A DNA stretch of 64,000 nt. It comes from Ricinus communis. Its lineage: Eukaryota > Streptophyta > Magnoliopsida > Malpighiales > Euphorbiaceae. This document shows positions 25,419 to 37,361 of this stretch, in pieces. Position 1 is the first letter of the stretch. Each line of letters opens with the position of its first letter. A model generated the notes under the pieces. The model did not search any database and was not told the DNA's origin. It saw only the letters and a program-made list of their open reading frames with translations. A program made the position numbers and the translations under genes. The stretch covers positions 22,423,126 to 22,487,125 of the forward strand of contig NC_063261.1 of the NCBI RefSeq assembly GCF_019578655.1, read 5' to 3'.

Positions 25419-26567
25419 CTAAAACAGAGACAAACCGACAATTAACAAACAGATACCTTCAAGAAACAGAACAGCCGTGTCAGCATTTGCATTACTAGAG
25501 AAATCAATGTCACTATACTTCTTAGTAAAATTAGCATACAAAATCCCCCAACTTTTGCTCCCTTGTTGCTTAACATCCTTATCAGCCAATTCAAAAATAT
25601 AAGTCTCTTTAACACCGCCTTCTTTTCTCAAAGGCGTACCTAAACCTGACTTCAAATGTCCAACCAATCCCTTAATATACGCCTCCGCAAATTCAGGACT
25701 CGCATCAACCTCACGAAACGCACCACCAGAACTCGGCCACCCTGTCTCCGCCACAACCACGGGGATATTCTGATGTCCGGCCACCGCCATTGCCGTTATA
25801 ACAGCATCCACCATCATATCAAAAAGATTACGGTACCTAACTCCAGTCACCAAATCATCCCTAAAATTAAACGGATGCTGGTGAAACAAAGCAAATCCAA
25901 TCGGTATCTCAGAGTTTAGCCTATACATATTGTACGGATAAACTTTCACTAAAAAGGACGAATTTGTCTCTTCCAAGAACTGCAACAAAGGTTTTATTAC
26001 AAGTTCACCCATTGGTTCTTGAAAAATAGCAGATGATGGTGGAAACGGCGTCGTGACGAGATTAACAAAAGAAAAAGTTGTCGAAACGGAGATTTGTTTA
26101 ATCCCAAGGTCACGTAATGCTAGGTGGAGGTTTCTAATTGCAGGAAGCAAATACGGCGCGAGCTGAGATGAGACTGCGTCGTCTCCGACGGAAATGACAG
26201 AAATCTTGGAACGAGGGTAGAAAGGTAAAACGTGGCCGTACAACCAGCGAAGAGCGAGAGAGCGATTAGAGGCTAAAGGCAGAAGGAAAGAGTTAGGGAT
26301 GGAGAGGAAGAGAGAGGTGTTTGTGAAAGCGAATGAGCGGATTAGGTTAGGTTCGGGGTTTGTGAGACGGAGGTAGTGGAAGTGAAGAGTGGATATTGCG
26401 GCGGCGATTTTATCTGGCGGTGGTGATGGTGTTGCTTGAGAGAATGGTGATGTGTACGTTACGCCGATTGCAGTGGAGAGAGAATGTGGATGTGCTGCGA
26501 CAGCGGTGGTGGTGGTTAATAGGAGCGGAAACAAGAGGAGGAGAAGGAAAGAAATCAGCGGTTTCAT
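25419..26567 (-). CDS. GH17 beta-1,3-glucanase-like protein, GPI-anchored type, altered acid/base motif
   Basis: A single uninterrupted frame of 382 aa. Residues 1-25 are a signal peptide (Leu-rich core). The body is a GH17 fold: IGVTYTSPF near the mature N-terminus, VKVYPYNMYRLN (207-218), FDMMVDAVITAM, and the nucleophile signature VVVAETGWPSSG with E274. The acid/base motif, normally VGNE, reads SVGDD (126-130), so the catalytic Glu is Asp and its Asn neighbour is also Asp. The C-terminus (AVLFLEGICLLIVGLSLF) is a hydrophobic tail after a small-residue site (SSNANAD), as in GPI-anchored relatives. Active family members cleave callose in the cell wall or plasmodesmata; this one may be weakened or act mainly in binding. 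From memory the likely counterpart is At3g55780. No C-terminal X8 domain. Confidence 0.9.
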   Translation of the reverse strand: MKPLISFLLLLLFPLLLTTTTAVAAHPHSLSTAIGVTYTSPFSQATPSPPPDKIAAAISTLHFHYLRLTNPEPNLIRSFAFTNTSLFLSIPNSFLLPLASNRSLALRWLYGHVLPFYPRSKISVISVGDDAVSSQLAPYLLPAIRNLHLALRDLGIKQISVSTTFSFVNLVTTPFPPSSAIFQEPMGELVIKPLLQFLEETNSSFLVKVYPYNMYRLNSEIPIGFALFHQHPFNFRDDLVTGVRYRNLFDMMVDAVITAMAVAGHQNIPVVVAETGWPSSGGAFREVDASPEFAEAYIKGLVGHLKSGLGTPLRKEGGVKETYIFELADKDVKQQGSKSWGILYANFTKKYSDIDFSSNANADTAVLFLEGICLLIVGLSLF

Positions 26568-26830
26568 TGTGTCTTTATTTTCCGGCGAGAAAGTGAGTTA
26601 GTTATCGCGGAAGTGAGAGTCTGTTTCAGGCGTTTTCTCTGTGCGTGTTTGTTTTGACTGTTTAAGTGGGTCCTACTATTACCATCTATCTATATCCATG
26701 TCAGCAGAAGAAAAAGAATTTTTAGATTTGGCGGCGCATGCGCACTGGGCGCACGTTAGACGAATTGAAACCGTTAAAATGGAATGAGTTCGTTTACCGG
26801 CACACTAATACACGTCTCAGTTTTCTTTTT
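26568..26830. promoter_or_regulatory. Upstream region of the GH17-like gene
   Basis: About 260 bases between the start codon and a transposon-like block. It is more GC-balanced than the surrounding spacer. No motif is strong enough to name. Confidence 0.3.
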
Positions 26831-27058
26831 GGTAAAATATATAGCTTGAACCTAAATTTTACTGATACGACATCTTACATTCATCAATTATTATTTTAAT
26901 TTAACATCTCTTAATTTTTATTTTTGACATTTTTTATATTTTAACTTTGGATTTTTACCTCTTTCACCTATATATTTATATTTTTGTCACTAAATTATAT
27001 AAAAAATTTATATCAGAGGTTAAATTTTATTTTAGAATAAAATTATGTATTAAGCCTT
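26831..27058. repeat. Possible small MITE or dispersed repeat
   Basis: The left end (GGTAAAATATATAGCTTGAA) and the reverse complement of the right end (GGCTTAATACATAATTTTAT) are weakly alike, and the block resembles the type of plant element that starts near GGxTTAATTACAT. No target duplication is seen; evidence is weak. Confidence 0.3.
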
Positions 27059-27119
27059 TTTTTTTATTATAAAGACAATATGATGTTTTCTTAGGGCCTT
27101 TAGACAATCATTAAGACTA

Positions 27120-27690
27120 GATAGAGTTGGTCATTCGTGTCATGTCGTGTTTAATTGTGTCGTGTCGAGATACGTGTATAACATTAAAAGAATTAATCCG
27201 AACAGACTTATTTGACTAATTATGTCAAAATATCAAATCCATACACGGACATGTTTATTAACTAAGTTAAAAGAGTTGATTCGTATAACCTATTTAATAA
27301 ATTCAATTTTTTAAAATATTATTTTTAAATAAAAAACTAACTATTATAATTTAAAAAATATATTTAAATAAATTATAAAATGACTTAAATTTTTATTTTT
27401 ATTTTGAAATATAATTATACTTTGATAAATGATAAAACTATTTATATAAATATATAAAGAGGGAAAATAAATGCGTTTAAACGTGTTTATACATATTGTA
27501 TATACCTGTTAATTTATGAATCGATTTAAATAAACATGTTTGTTAATGTTATTCGTAAGCTAGACAGATCAATCCGTTTAAATCTAGTTTATTTCTGTGT
27601 TATTAATGAATTGAACCATTTATAATTCAAACACGCTTATTTTAAATCCAAATTCGTTTAACTACCGGTCCTATCGTGTCAAAATTGCCA
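27120..27690. repeat. CGTGTC-rich dispersed repeat, possibly a DNA transposon remnant
   Basis: The left end is rich in CGTGTCGTGTCG-type motifs (27140-27180). The right end (27660-27690) contains CTATCGTGTCAAAATTGCCA, whose complement resembles the left terminal region. Sequences of this kind are common between plant genes. Ends and family are not established. Confidence 0.35.
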
Positions 27691-28019
27691 GCCCGAAGAG
27701 TGGAGATGAAATTTGAAATTTACATCCAACCGGGGACAAACATTCTCTGGTCACCGGTTAAAATCCTGATGTTTGCTGCAGATTTACAATGCAGAATTCA
27801 AATGATTTTTTTGAGCAAATGGAGTTGAAAATGTTGGTTGCCTGTGTAATTACAATGTTATTTTTCTTTTTCTTTGGCTTCCATTTTATTGGGTTTTGTT
27901 TGCTTTATTTATATGGACTGGGTAATTGGCTTTTGTATAATTTCTCAAGCTAGTTTCAATATGTTTTTAGAGTTTTTTTCTTCTTGTACTTTGTATCATA
28001 CAACGAAATTCACATATTC

Positions 28020-28022
<3 letters not shown>

Positions 28023-28066
<44 letters not shown>
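28023..28066. repeat. (AT)n microsatellite
   Basis: About 22 uninterrupted AT dinucleotides. Confidence 0.97.
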
Positions 28067-28069
<3 letters not shown>

Positions 28070-30381
28070 AATTTGTGTTACTAATTTGAAAAATAAAAAT
28101 ATTTCTTTACTTGAGAATTTGTGTTACTAAATACTAATCGGATATAAATATAACTAACATTTTGCTCTCGTGGAAAATTTTTTTTGTTAGATGAAAATAT
28201 TTTTATTTATTTATTTAATTTACAACTTTATAAAATCTATACGATTAACTTAAAAAATACTCGGAGAGAAACAAGATTTAAAACTTTGTAGCCCTTTGTA
28301 AACGAATTAATTTGAAGAATATTATTTTTCATACGCATCATTATATTAATAAATAAAATTTGAAAATAATAAAATTAAATTAAATTTTCTGAAAAACTTA
28401 ACATAGAGTAATCTAAAGAGGAATTGCTTAAATTAATGGTATTAACTAAAAATCTAAAGTTCTCAAACTACCTGTAAATTGGAAGTGGACTAACAAATAA
28501 TAGAAACAATTGTTGAACTCAGGCGGTAAAGGATCATGGAGATAAAATCTGATGTGAGACTTGGATTGGCTGATAAGGCGAAACCGATGACACAAGGACG
28601 ACGCCCATAAGCACGAGGCAGATCAATTCTCGACAGCGAAAAAGGTTTCAAAAGACTTGGCTGGTCTGATTTTCAAGCATCAAGAACCATCCTTCTGAAG
28701 TAAGAAGAAACCTTTTAGTTCTTTTCTTGGGGAGGGATGATATTGGTGGATTGTTGCTCGGTTTTGGTAGTTTGATAGTGCTCTAAATTTTTATCTTTTG
28801 CAAGGTTGACGAATTCGCGGCCGCACATCTTTGTTTTTCCTTTTGAGCAAGTATAAGCCATGGAACTTGGGGTACGCCATTGAAGTTGTGTTTAGTGGCA
28901 ACAGATCGCCATGCACTGCACACATCAATGCACAGCTGTGACCAATTCGGCAAACGACGACGCTATCTCTTGGTCGTCATCATCATCGTCGTCATAGATG
29001 AAAATCCTAGGTTGTTCCTGAGTTTTATACTGCAATCTGCAAATCCTGGTAAACCTGTAGCATTTGTTCAAGTCCTTGAGTCCTACTCCGTTAAAGAGTC
29101 CTTGTTAACAAAATTTGCTCCCACTGGAGTTCAAGTGTCCCATGCAACTAATTCTGCAACAACTTTTTCTACCAGGTTTTAGACGTCTAAAATCCATCAC
29201 AAAACTTTAATTATGTTGTATAATATTGATCAGTCATAGCTTTCTGGGACACGTTTAGAGGTCAATTTATTAGAAAAGCCTTCGAATTGGTCAGCCCTTC
29301 ATAGTGACCTTTCTTTGATACAAATCATCAAGCGAATAGACATGTCGTACGAAGGTTTTGTGTAGTATGCACTTGATCATGGAAATCAGTAGCAACAAAG
29401 GAGAATTTCAAAGTATTTGTGTCCAAGTTCCATGGTTTATGGTAGCTCCAACAAACTGGTGAGTTCTTCCTTCTCTCAAAAGCTAAAGATCTTAGCATGC
29501 ATCTTGTCACAAAGCAGCTAATTCCAATAAGCAGTTATGTATTTCTTTTTCAAAGTATGGCCTCTCACAAATAACTGGAATCGAATAACTCTTGGTGCAC
29601 CCTTTTATCTGAATTTATCCACAGTTTCACTACCTTGAAGGAAGGGTCAGTCACGGACCTGGCTAAAAATTATAAGACTGAACTGTAATTCTAAGGGTGA
29701 CTTGTATCTCTGGTTTGACATCTAAAGTCACTGTCATAATTATTTGATCATATATATGTTGTATAATTGATTCTAAATTATAAGTTTGACGTATGCACTG
29801 CATAATACACACTTTATTTTAAAACTAACAAATATAAATTAGTCGTCTATCAATTTGATGCATAAATAAAAATAATACACCAATAAAAACAATACACTAA
29901 AACTAGACATAAAGTTATTGGGATTATAAATGGACCGAATGATAAATGAGAGCATATTATTATAGCGAATATTGTGATATGTTGTACCTTACAATGGAAG
30001 ATTTTATATATCTGATATTTTTCAGAGAATTTTTACTGTTAGATATTCCCTCTTCTTGGAATATGAAATCCATAAATAAGATTATGAAACCATCCATACT
30101 TTCTTTCTGTAACAAGCAAAAGAAATAGAAAATGATGAAGCACTAGTAGCATCCAAATTTGCATATTAAGTCCTCCAAAGTTCATTTTACAATTGCAAGA
30201 ATGGGGCATCCCATCCATCAATCAAACACAACGATGCTCCCAACAAAGAGAATCAAAAACAAGGCAGAACTAAGTTTTGCCAATTCCTCGTAATGGAAGT
30301 CGGATCCGAGGTAAAAAAAGAAAAACACACACTGTAAATAGTAAATCCACACACATATATTATCAAATTAGGACAAGGCAT
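28067..30381. other. Spacer with a GC-richer island, no recognised gene
   Basis: Most of this stretch shows nothing coding. From about 28500 to 29200 composition is less AT-rich and contains a 100-codon open frame at 28880-29182 (+) whose sequence I do not recognise; no start context, splice partner or domain supports it. A string GAATTCGCGGCCGC lies at 28811-28824. The right end near 30130-30381 should be the WLIM2 3' UTR. Confidence 0.4.
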
Positions 30382-32569
30382 TCAAGCTTCTGGTACTGAA
30401 GCTGCAGCACGTTTCATCGATGCGGATTTGATAAGATGGTTGTAGCTTCCCTTCTCCTTGAAAAGTTGAGAAAAATGATGCTTGCAATATAAAACACCCT
30501 CAAGGGCTGCATAATTTGATGGAGAAATGGAACAGCCACCATGAGAGCATTTGAAACAGGACTTGTGATAGGCTTGGCTTTCAACTGTCACCTATAATTT
30601 TTTTTATTTAATAGAACAAACCACATCACAAACCAAACTGCATTGATTGGTTGCTAGACAACCAGACTTCACTAGAAAGACAAACGAACCAATTTCAACA
30701 CAATTATATGTAATTCAATTTCACAATAAGTTTTAACTTCACAGCATTTCAGCCAAATATGCATGTCTAATTCCACAAATATCTGGTCTTTAATTCTGAA
30801 GCTTTCCCCTTTTTTTATCCGGATTCTTGAGACATTTTCCCAGTGTTTTGATGTTTAATATTTTCAAGTCCAAGGGAATTTCTACACCAAATTTAAGAAC
30901 GATGGCCTCATACTTTAAACCAGAATCAGTTTCTTGGCTACTACAAATGCACAAAAAATGGAAGGAATTAAAAGAAATTCACAAGCACATATCCTCTATT
31001 CTATCAACCACCAGTAATTATTGGTGGCTGTATTTGGTTAGAGTTAATAGTAGAAAATTCTGCTCAACAGCTGAAATTAACCCTTATGTAATTTCATTAA
31101 TTTTCAAGTAGATTGAGACCAAAGGACTGCAGCAAACAAAACTTAATTTTCTTAGTGCAATTCAAATGCCAAAAGTTAGTTTTTTCATACAAAAAAACAA
31201 AAGAAAGCTACACATATTACTTTCTATGACTTAAATTGGAAATAACCTTCAGTTATCATCTTTGCAGAACCTAAAGCAACTTCATGCAATGACATGCATA
31301 TATCTATTGACAATCAAAAAGTGCTACAAACTTCAGCCAGAAAAAGGAATACAGTACTATTCATGGCAGCTTAAGAAATGAGAACAAACAGAGAACAAAA
31401 ACAGTCACTTAGGTTCAAATTGGAGTACCATTTAGATCAAATTCATCTCTTCCCCCTCCTTCCCCATAACCAAAAAAAAACACTGCCTTTATTCATGAAG
31501 AAGATCCCTCGTCCATTTAATAATAACAAGGTAATATGTTGGATCAAATTACACTATGCTTTGTAGTCTTTATGAAATCTTACCTTCTCCAGTGGATAAG
31601 CAGTTTTACCACAAGTAGCACACTTTTCTTGCGTGCCAGAGAACATGCTTGCTGCTTTGCTAGGTGACCTTGTCTACAAATCAAGCTATTGGGAATCAGA
31701 AATACACCAAGTAGATATCACAATATCATATGCAAAAAGTGTATATAGATATTAAAACTATGCAGTGTCTGAGGGGATGCTTACCAGTTCAGGAGTTAAC
31801 TTCTCTGCGGACTTTGCAGCTGTTGAAGAAGAAAGTAATTGCAATTAAACAGGTTAACAAACAAAAGTCTGAGAAATTGAATAAAGACATTTAATATAGC
31901 AAGGATAAGAGACATACGTGATTGGAAATTCTTGTTGAAATTACCCGTCTCCTTGAACAACTGTTCGAAGTGAGGCTTACAGTATACTACACCTTCCATC
32001 GAGGAATAATTGCTAAGCTGAAAACATATGAATCACACAACCTAATAAGCTCAAACATAAGATATATGCATATAAGTCATCTGGCGAATTCCCTCTAATA
32101 AATTACAGGTCCTCACATTTGGAAAAATCCTATTATTAACTAATTAAGGGCCACTGGCATAGTGCAACTAAGATAAAAAACGAGAAACAAAGGTCAGTAG
32201 ATAATTCCCTATTTTGCCATAATCAATGGAAATAAACAATTAAAAAATAGACCATTTTCTCAGCTGGGTTCTAATAGTCTGCTCAACAACCAACCAATCT
32301 GAAACTGAACATGACTGAGAAAGGTAAAGGACATAGATGGAATCAACCACATTCACTATTGCACCAACAACATTCACCACTACAATGCCACAAAAGCAGA
32401 AAGTAAAGCAAAGAAAAGATTAAGATATGTGTACCTTTAATGTGCCTTTGCAGTGAAAGCACTTGAAGCATGACTTATGGTAAGGAACACCATCCGCAGA
32501 CAGCAGTTCCATCGGATACACAGTCTTCTCACAAGCCTTGCATTTCTGCTGGGTACCGGTAAAAGACAT
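30382..32569 (-). CDS. WLIM2: LIM domain protein WLIM2 (actin-bundling)
   Basis: Five exons in transcript order, 32435-32569, 31918-32017, 31785-31819, 31584-31673 and 30382-30591, encode 189 aa. Two LIM zinc-binding domains are complete: LIM1 with C10-x2-C13, H31-x2-C34, C37-x2-C40 and C58-x2-H61; LIM2 with C108-x2-C111, H129-x2-C132, C135-x4-C140 and C156-x2-H159. The interdomain linker is the usual Pro/Ser/Lys type and the C-terminal tail is short and Ala-rich. Plant WLIM2 proteins bind and bundle actin filaments in the cytoplasm and can also enter the nucleus. The start MSFTGTQQKC is the family's standard N-terminus. A 5' UTR exon and a leader intron lie upstream. From memory the Arabidopsis counterparts are At2g39900 (WLIM2a) and At3g55770 (WLIM2b). 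Intact. Confidence 0.96.
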
Positions 32570-32578
32570 AGTAGCTAG

Positions 32579-33268
32579 CTGCAAAAGAATATGTGCATGT
32601 CTTAGATCTGACTATTTTATTATCTTGCAGAATCACCATCCAATCAACAAAGCCCTAATCAACTCATAAAAACCATTTTTCTCTAGAACAGTCTTTCATT
32701 TAATGAAGTATAATAAAAGCAGAAATTTTAAATCTTTAATAGAAAACAATATCGATTGTGACACAGATAAGGTAAAATTTCAATCTTTGCATTCTGTAGT
32801 ACTAACAATAATCAAAAACTTTAAAAAACGAATGAAGTTACCGATCTTAGACTAAGAAATTAGAAATGCAAGCACGGAAATCAGGGTAGCACAGCTAAAT
32901 CCCAAATCTCTCACCAATCAACTTCAATAAATCCCTATTCTCTCTTGACCTATCTCCTACAACAAATTTAACATACAAAGCAAGAAATTTAAACTTTAAC
33001 TAAAATTGACATCAATTGAGACATGAAGAAGGTGAATTTTTAACCTTTGCTTTCTGGGTAATACTAACAATAACCATAAACTTCAAAATACAAATTAAGC
33101 CACCGATCCAAGACTTAGAAAAACAGAAATGCAAGCATTCAAAATCAGATTATCTCAGCTAAATCCCAATTAAATAGTCTAATTAGAGACTAAAAACAAG
33201 ACAAGAGACACATAATCAATAATGGGTAAAGATCTGAGATCCAAACTAACAAAGTGAAAGATTCATAC
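32579..33268 (-). promoter_or_regulatory. WLIM2 5' UTR intron
   Basis: An acceptor (TTTTGCAG) ends nine bases before the start codon, and a donor (CTCTAG|GTATGA) lies at 33268, bordering a purine-rich probable leader exon running to about 33470. The inferred 690-bp leader intron resembles the long first introns that often raise expression of plant cytoskeletal genes; that effect is inference. Confidence 0.65.
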
Positions 33269-33469
33269 CTAGAGGAGAACTTTAAACTGAAACTCTTGAT
33301 CTGAGAGTCAAAGAAGAGGAAAAAAAAGAAAAGAAGAAGAAAGACAACTAAAGAGCCAAAGAAGAATGATAAAAGAACATAAGAAAAAAAGAAAAAGAAA
33401 AGAATGATATGAAAGTGAAAGAGTGAAGAGTCAATGAGAGTTTATGGTGTGATGTCTTTTAAGGACCCA

Positions 33470-35605
33470 AAAAAACACAACCATAAAGGAAAGAGAGAGG
33501 AGCGGGTAATTATGCACTTTTTGCAGTGAAGGGATACAACAAATACAAAAGAAGTGGATGATTATGATGATAGGAGATAGAGAAATTGAATTGAGATTAG
33601 AGAAACAAAGAGAAGAAATATCTTTGGCTGAGATATAATTATAAGAGAGTTGGGCTCCACAACTAAAAATTTCAATTAGTTTGTCTGGTTCAACGGTCTC
33701 GATTACGCTGCTGCTTTTCTTTCTTTTCTTTTTTCTCCTTCATTGTCAGTTCTTTGTTTCGGTTAAAGTTTTTACAGCTTCATCATCGCTGTTTCTTTTT
33801 AATGTTAGAAAGGACAGAAGATTCATTACCCATAAAAATATGAGGTTAATCTTCAACTGTTTCTTTTTCTTTGACTGGCATTTTGGTTTTTCTTTGCTGT
33901 TTTTAAGTTTTGACAACATTTGGCATTTGCCAGGAATGCCAAATTACATGGAATGGCAAGTTTGTTGCCTGTCAGATAAGGAACAATCTCACATTACCTT
34001 AGGCATTTATTTATAGAAAATTTTAAACATATTGCTCAGCCTCACTTTTGTCCAAACTGAAATTATAAAAAGGCAGTTACAAAATATAGAAAAATGAAAA
34101 ATATAAATAAATTAGTATAACTATTTATATATTTACTAAAATATTATATTATTTTCGAGATAAAATTTATTATTCTAATTCTATTTTTCCATCGACCCCT
34201 TTACTATAATCACAATACTAAACATTAGTTCCGGTCATAATAATTTAATGAAATGATTAATGTAGTTGGAATTAAAAAGGTATGCAATTGAATATTAATC
34301 TATTTTATAAGAATGCCAGCATGTTAGTATAGTTGGATAACTAACACCAATTTACATATTAAATGTTTATCATCCACTGACAAATCAATATTAAGTAATT
34401 AGTTATGCATTTTATACATCACTTTTGTTTTTGGAATTGATATGGATGATAGCAAGCAAAAAATAGAAAAACAGAACTTCTATAGAACCTGATATTGCAA
34501 AGTTAGTAGAGATGGAAAGGGGCAGTCCAGGTAAAATATGTAAGATGTTTCCCTGTAGCTTTAACCATTAACCAATGCTTGAATTGCAAGGGAGGCATTC
34601 ACATGCCATGCCACTAACTTGAGCATGCACTTGAAGCCTATGATGAAGATAAAAAGGAAAGGATGACCTTTTCTTTTTTCCTTTCTAATTACCTCAAACC
34701 CCGAAAAGTACTTTGGTTGCGATGTGTTAATATATTCTTTTATTTATTGTAAAGGCAAAACCTCATTTACTCTAAAAGGGAAAATTCGAATAATACCACC
34801 ATTTGCAAATTTTATTTTTTATTTTTTTGGTTCAATTTTTAGGTTAATTTATGGCCATTTAAAATTTAAGAAGGAAGCATTTCTTTTTATATCTTATATT
34901 TGTATATAATTCCACAAAATAATCTTCTATTAGACAATTGTTAGGAACTAAAATGCTTACGATATGCATATTGCAGATTAATTTATTATTAGAAATAAAA
35001 AAAAAATTCAGGATCAACAATAAAAATAGTTTATGTTCTTCTTGGTCATTTCATTACTCTACTAATGGACATTATCAAGAGCAATTTGAGAAATAACTAA
35101 AGATGCTATTGACAGTGGATATTATGGCACCTCACAAGGTATTTGTAACAATCCCATAAATGGAAGAAGGGTAAACATGTGCAAGCCAATTAAACAATGC
35201 TTAGAGGATCATATTATATATCCTGGAATATGGCAAGGAAAACCTAATTCATAATAGAAAATTCTCAGGAAGCGCAGAGTAACAACTAATTATGACTCAA
35301 AATAAGGATATGAAGAATCTGGCATAAGAAGGAACAATTTCCTAAATGAACCTCTCTACTCGACATACAAATTGTTGGACAAGTGATTGTTAAACTTTTC
35401 CCCATACATATAAACAAGTAACAGCCAGTGAATCAAGCAGTTCCACCAACATGTAATCCAGACAGATACATTAACTGATCAAAGGCACATAAAAGTAAAA
35501 CTCAAATCAAATAAATACAACGTGGGTTTTCTTCAATTCAACGTCACTGGTGTCAAAACCAAAGGCTTCAACCAGTCATTTTAATGTTATATTTTGCCTT
35601 TTCCT
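33470..35605. other. WLIM2 promoter, spacer and trihelix 3' flank
   Basis: The left part should be the WLIM2 promoter. The rest is AT-rich without recognisable genes; the right end should be the trihelix 3' UTR. Confidence 0.5.
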
Positions 35606-37361
35606 CTAGCTAATCTTGGTCTCATTTTCAATGTTTGTATGGTCAGAGACATTTCCTGGACTAACAAACCCATTTTTGTATAAAATATCCAATTCATGAA
35701 AATACGGGCAAGACTTGCTATTATCATACCGCTTCTTTCCCCCACTTCCCATAGATTTTCTGAAGTACTTGTTGATGTTTTCCCATTTCTCTTTGCAGTT
35801 CTTTGCTGTTCGGTTATAGCCCATGTTGCACATTCCAACAGATATCTCATCCCAAACATTAGAGCATTTGGCACCCATAACTCGGAACTTCTGTTCCAAG
35901 CCAGCTCGTAGCATTATAAGTGCTTGTACCTCAGCTTCTGGCCATCTTCTATTACTCAAATCACTGTTAAAATCCTTTTGGATGGGAACATTGCTTCCAT
36001 TTCTTTCTGTAACTTTCTCAGGAAGAGCAATACTTGTTAGAGGTTGAGGCACTTCAATGTTATGGCCCATTACATCCTGAATGAAGGAAATGAGGGCCAG
36101 GTTTCGAGCATTCTCTTGAGCTCTTACCTCTTCATCCCTTTTCATCCTTTCTATCTCCTGTTGTTTCCAAGCTTCTTCTCTGATTATTCTCTCCCTCTCT
36201 CTCCTCTCCATCGTCTCTATTAACTGCGTATGCATCCGCTCTTGCTTGTCCAGCACCTTCATTACCAAACTCTCCAAGAATTTCTCAAGTTTGTGCAAAC
36301 TCGTGTTTCGCCTTCTCTTCCGACTCCCGCATTTAGTGATGCCTGCTGATGAATCATCATCACCTGAAAATGAACTGAAACATAAAAGACTTTATTCAAC
36401 TAAAAGTTGGATTCCGAAGAAAAGTTTGTGGCCTGAAATCCACTATAACAGCATCTCAGCGTTAAGTAATGGACCTAGTTCTCAATACACTAGAAAAAGA
36501 GAAAGAAAAAGGGATAAAGATGTAGCATTAGGATTAAACTAATGACTTGATTCTGCCATTACACAAATGACCAAATACCCTACAAATGATTCGCAGGTGA
36601 CTTATAAAATTCCACAAGAAAAAGTTGCAAATGATGCTAGACATAAAGGAAAATACCATACACCATTGATTGCCAATAGATTCTTCCAGTTGTAGTGAAC
36701 CACCAAAAAATGAACTTGTATAAATTTCTCTATAATTAATCACCATCCTAATGTTAATTGCACACAAACACACAATTGGGTCTTTCAAATTTGCACATAT
36801 CAAATTATATGAAGATTTTTACATTGCCAGTCATATAAATAAATAAACAAATAAAGCAACCAAATAAATAGAGTCACCTAATAGAATAAAATAAAACCAA
36901 TAATAGTAATAATATCCTCTTCAACATATTTTTCAAACAAATACACACCTAGATTCAACCTCCAGTAACTCTCCCTCACAATTCGGGTCCAAGTTCCTTC
37001 CAACCCGACCTGAACCTCCCGACTCAGTACATTGGGTCCCACTGTTCTCCACTTTCACCAGTGGCTTTAAAAACTCATTTCCTTCGTCATCAAGTCCGCA
37101 AACTTGGTCCACCAAAAGCCCCAAGTTATCCAAAGTTCCGTCCAGACCTCCGCCGCCTGTCAACGTCAGATCATTTCCTTGAGAACTCGACGGTGACCTG
37201 CCGTTTGCTCTAATAGGACGTAACTTCTGCGGCGGCGATGGTTGAAACGCTGACGTCGAATAAGAAACAAGATAGTTTTCAGTTGCCGATAAAGGAGATA
37301 TCTGCGGAGGGAAACCGGAGGCGTTCGGCCCTTGCCGGTTGCCGCCGGTGAGTAGTTCCAT
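35606..37361 (-). CDS. Trihelix (GT-2 clade) transcription factor with one DNA-binding domain
   Basis: Two exons, 36949-37361 and 35606-36374, give 393 aa. The N-terminal 137 residues are Pro/Ser/Gly-rich with no helix domain. A basic stretch (CGSRKRRRN, about 152-160) could be a nuclear signal. Residues about 164-230 form a long Glu/Arg-rich coiled coil (RERERIIREEAWKQQEIERMKR). A single trihelix Myb/SANT-like domain lies at about 280-370, with RRWPEAEVQALIMLR, VWDEIS, KNCKEKWENINKYFRK and CPYFHELD, matching the C-terminal domain of GT-2 proteins. GT-2 and GTL1 have two such domains; this protein lacks the N-terminal one, like Arabidopsis At5g47660 (from memory). Such factors bind GT elements in the nucleus. 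Target genes unknown. Intact. Confidence 0.92.

Noticed and set aside
28880..29182. 100-codon open frame on the plus strand
   Set aside because: No recognisable domain, no supporting splice or promoter signals, and odd composition including a run of Val/Ile from a CATCATCATCGTCGTC stretch; treated as non-coding.
35696..36047. Plus-strand open frames across the trihelix gene
   Set aside because: They are antisense to the well-supported trihelix exon and carry no recognisable domain.
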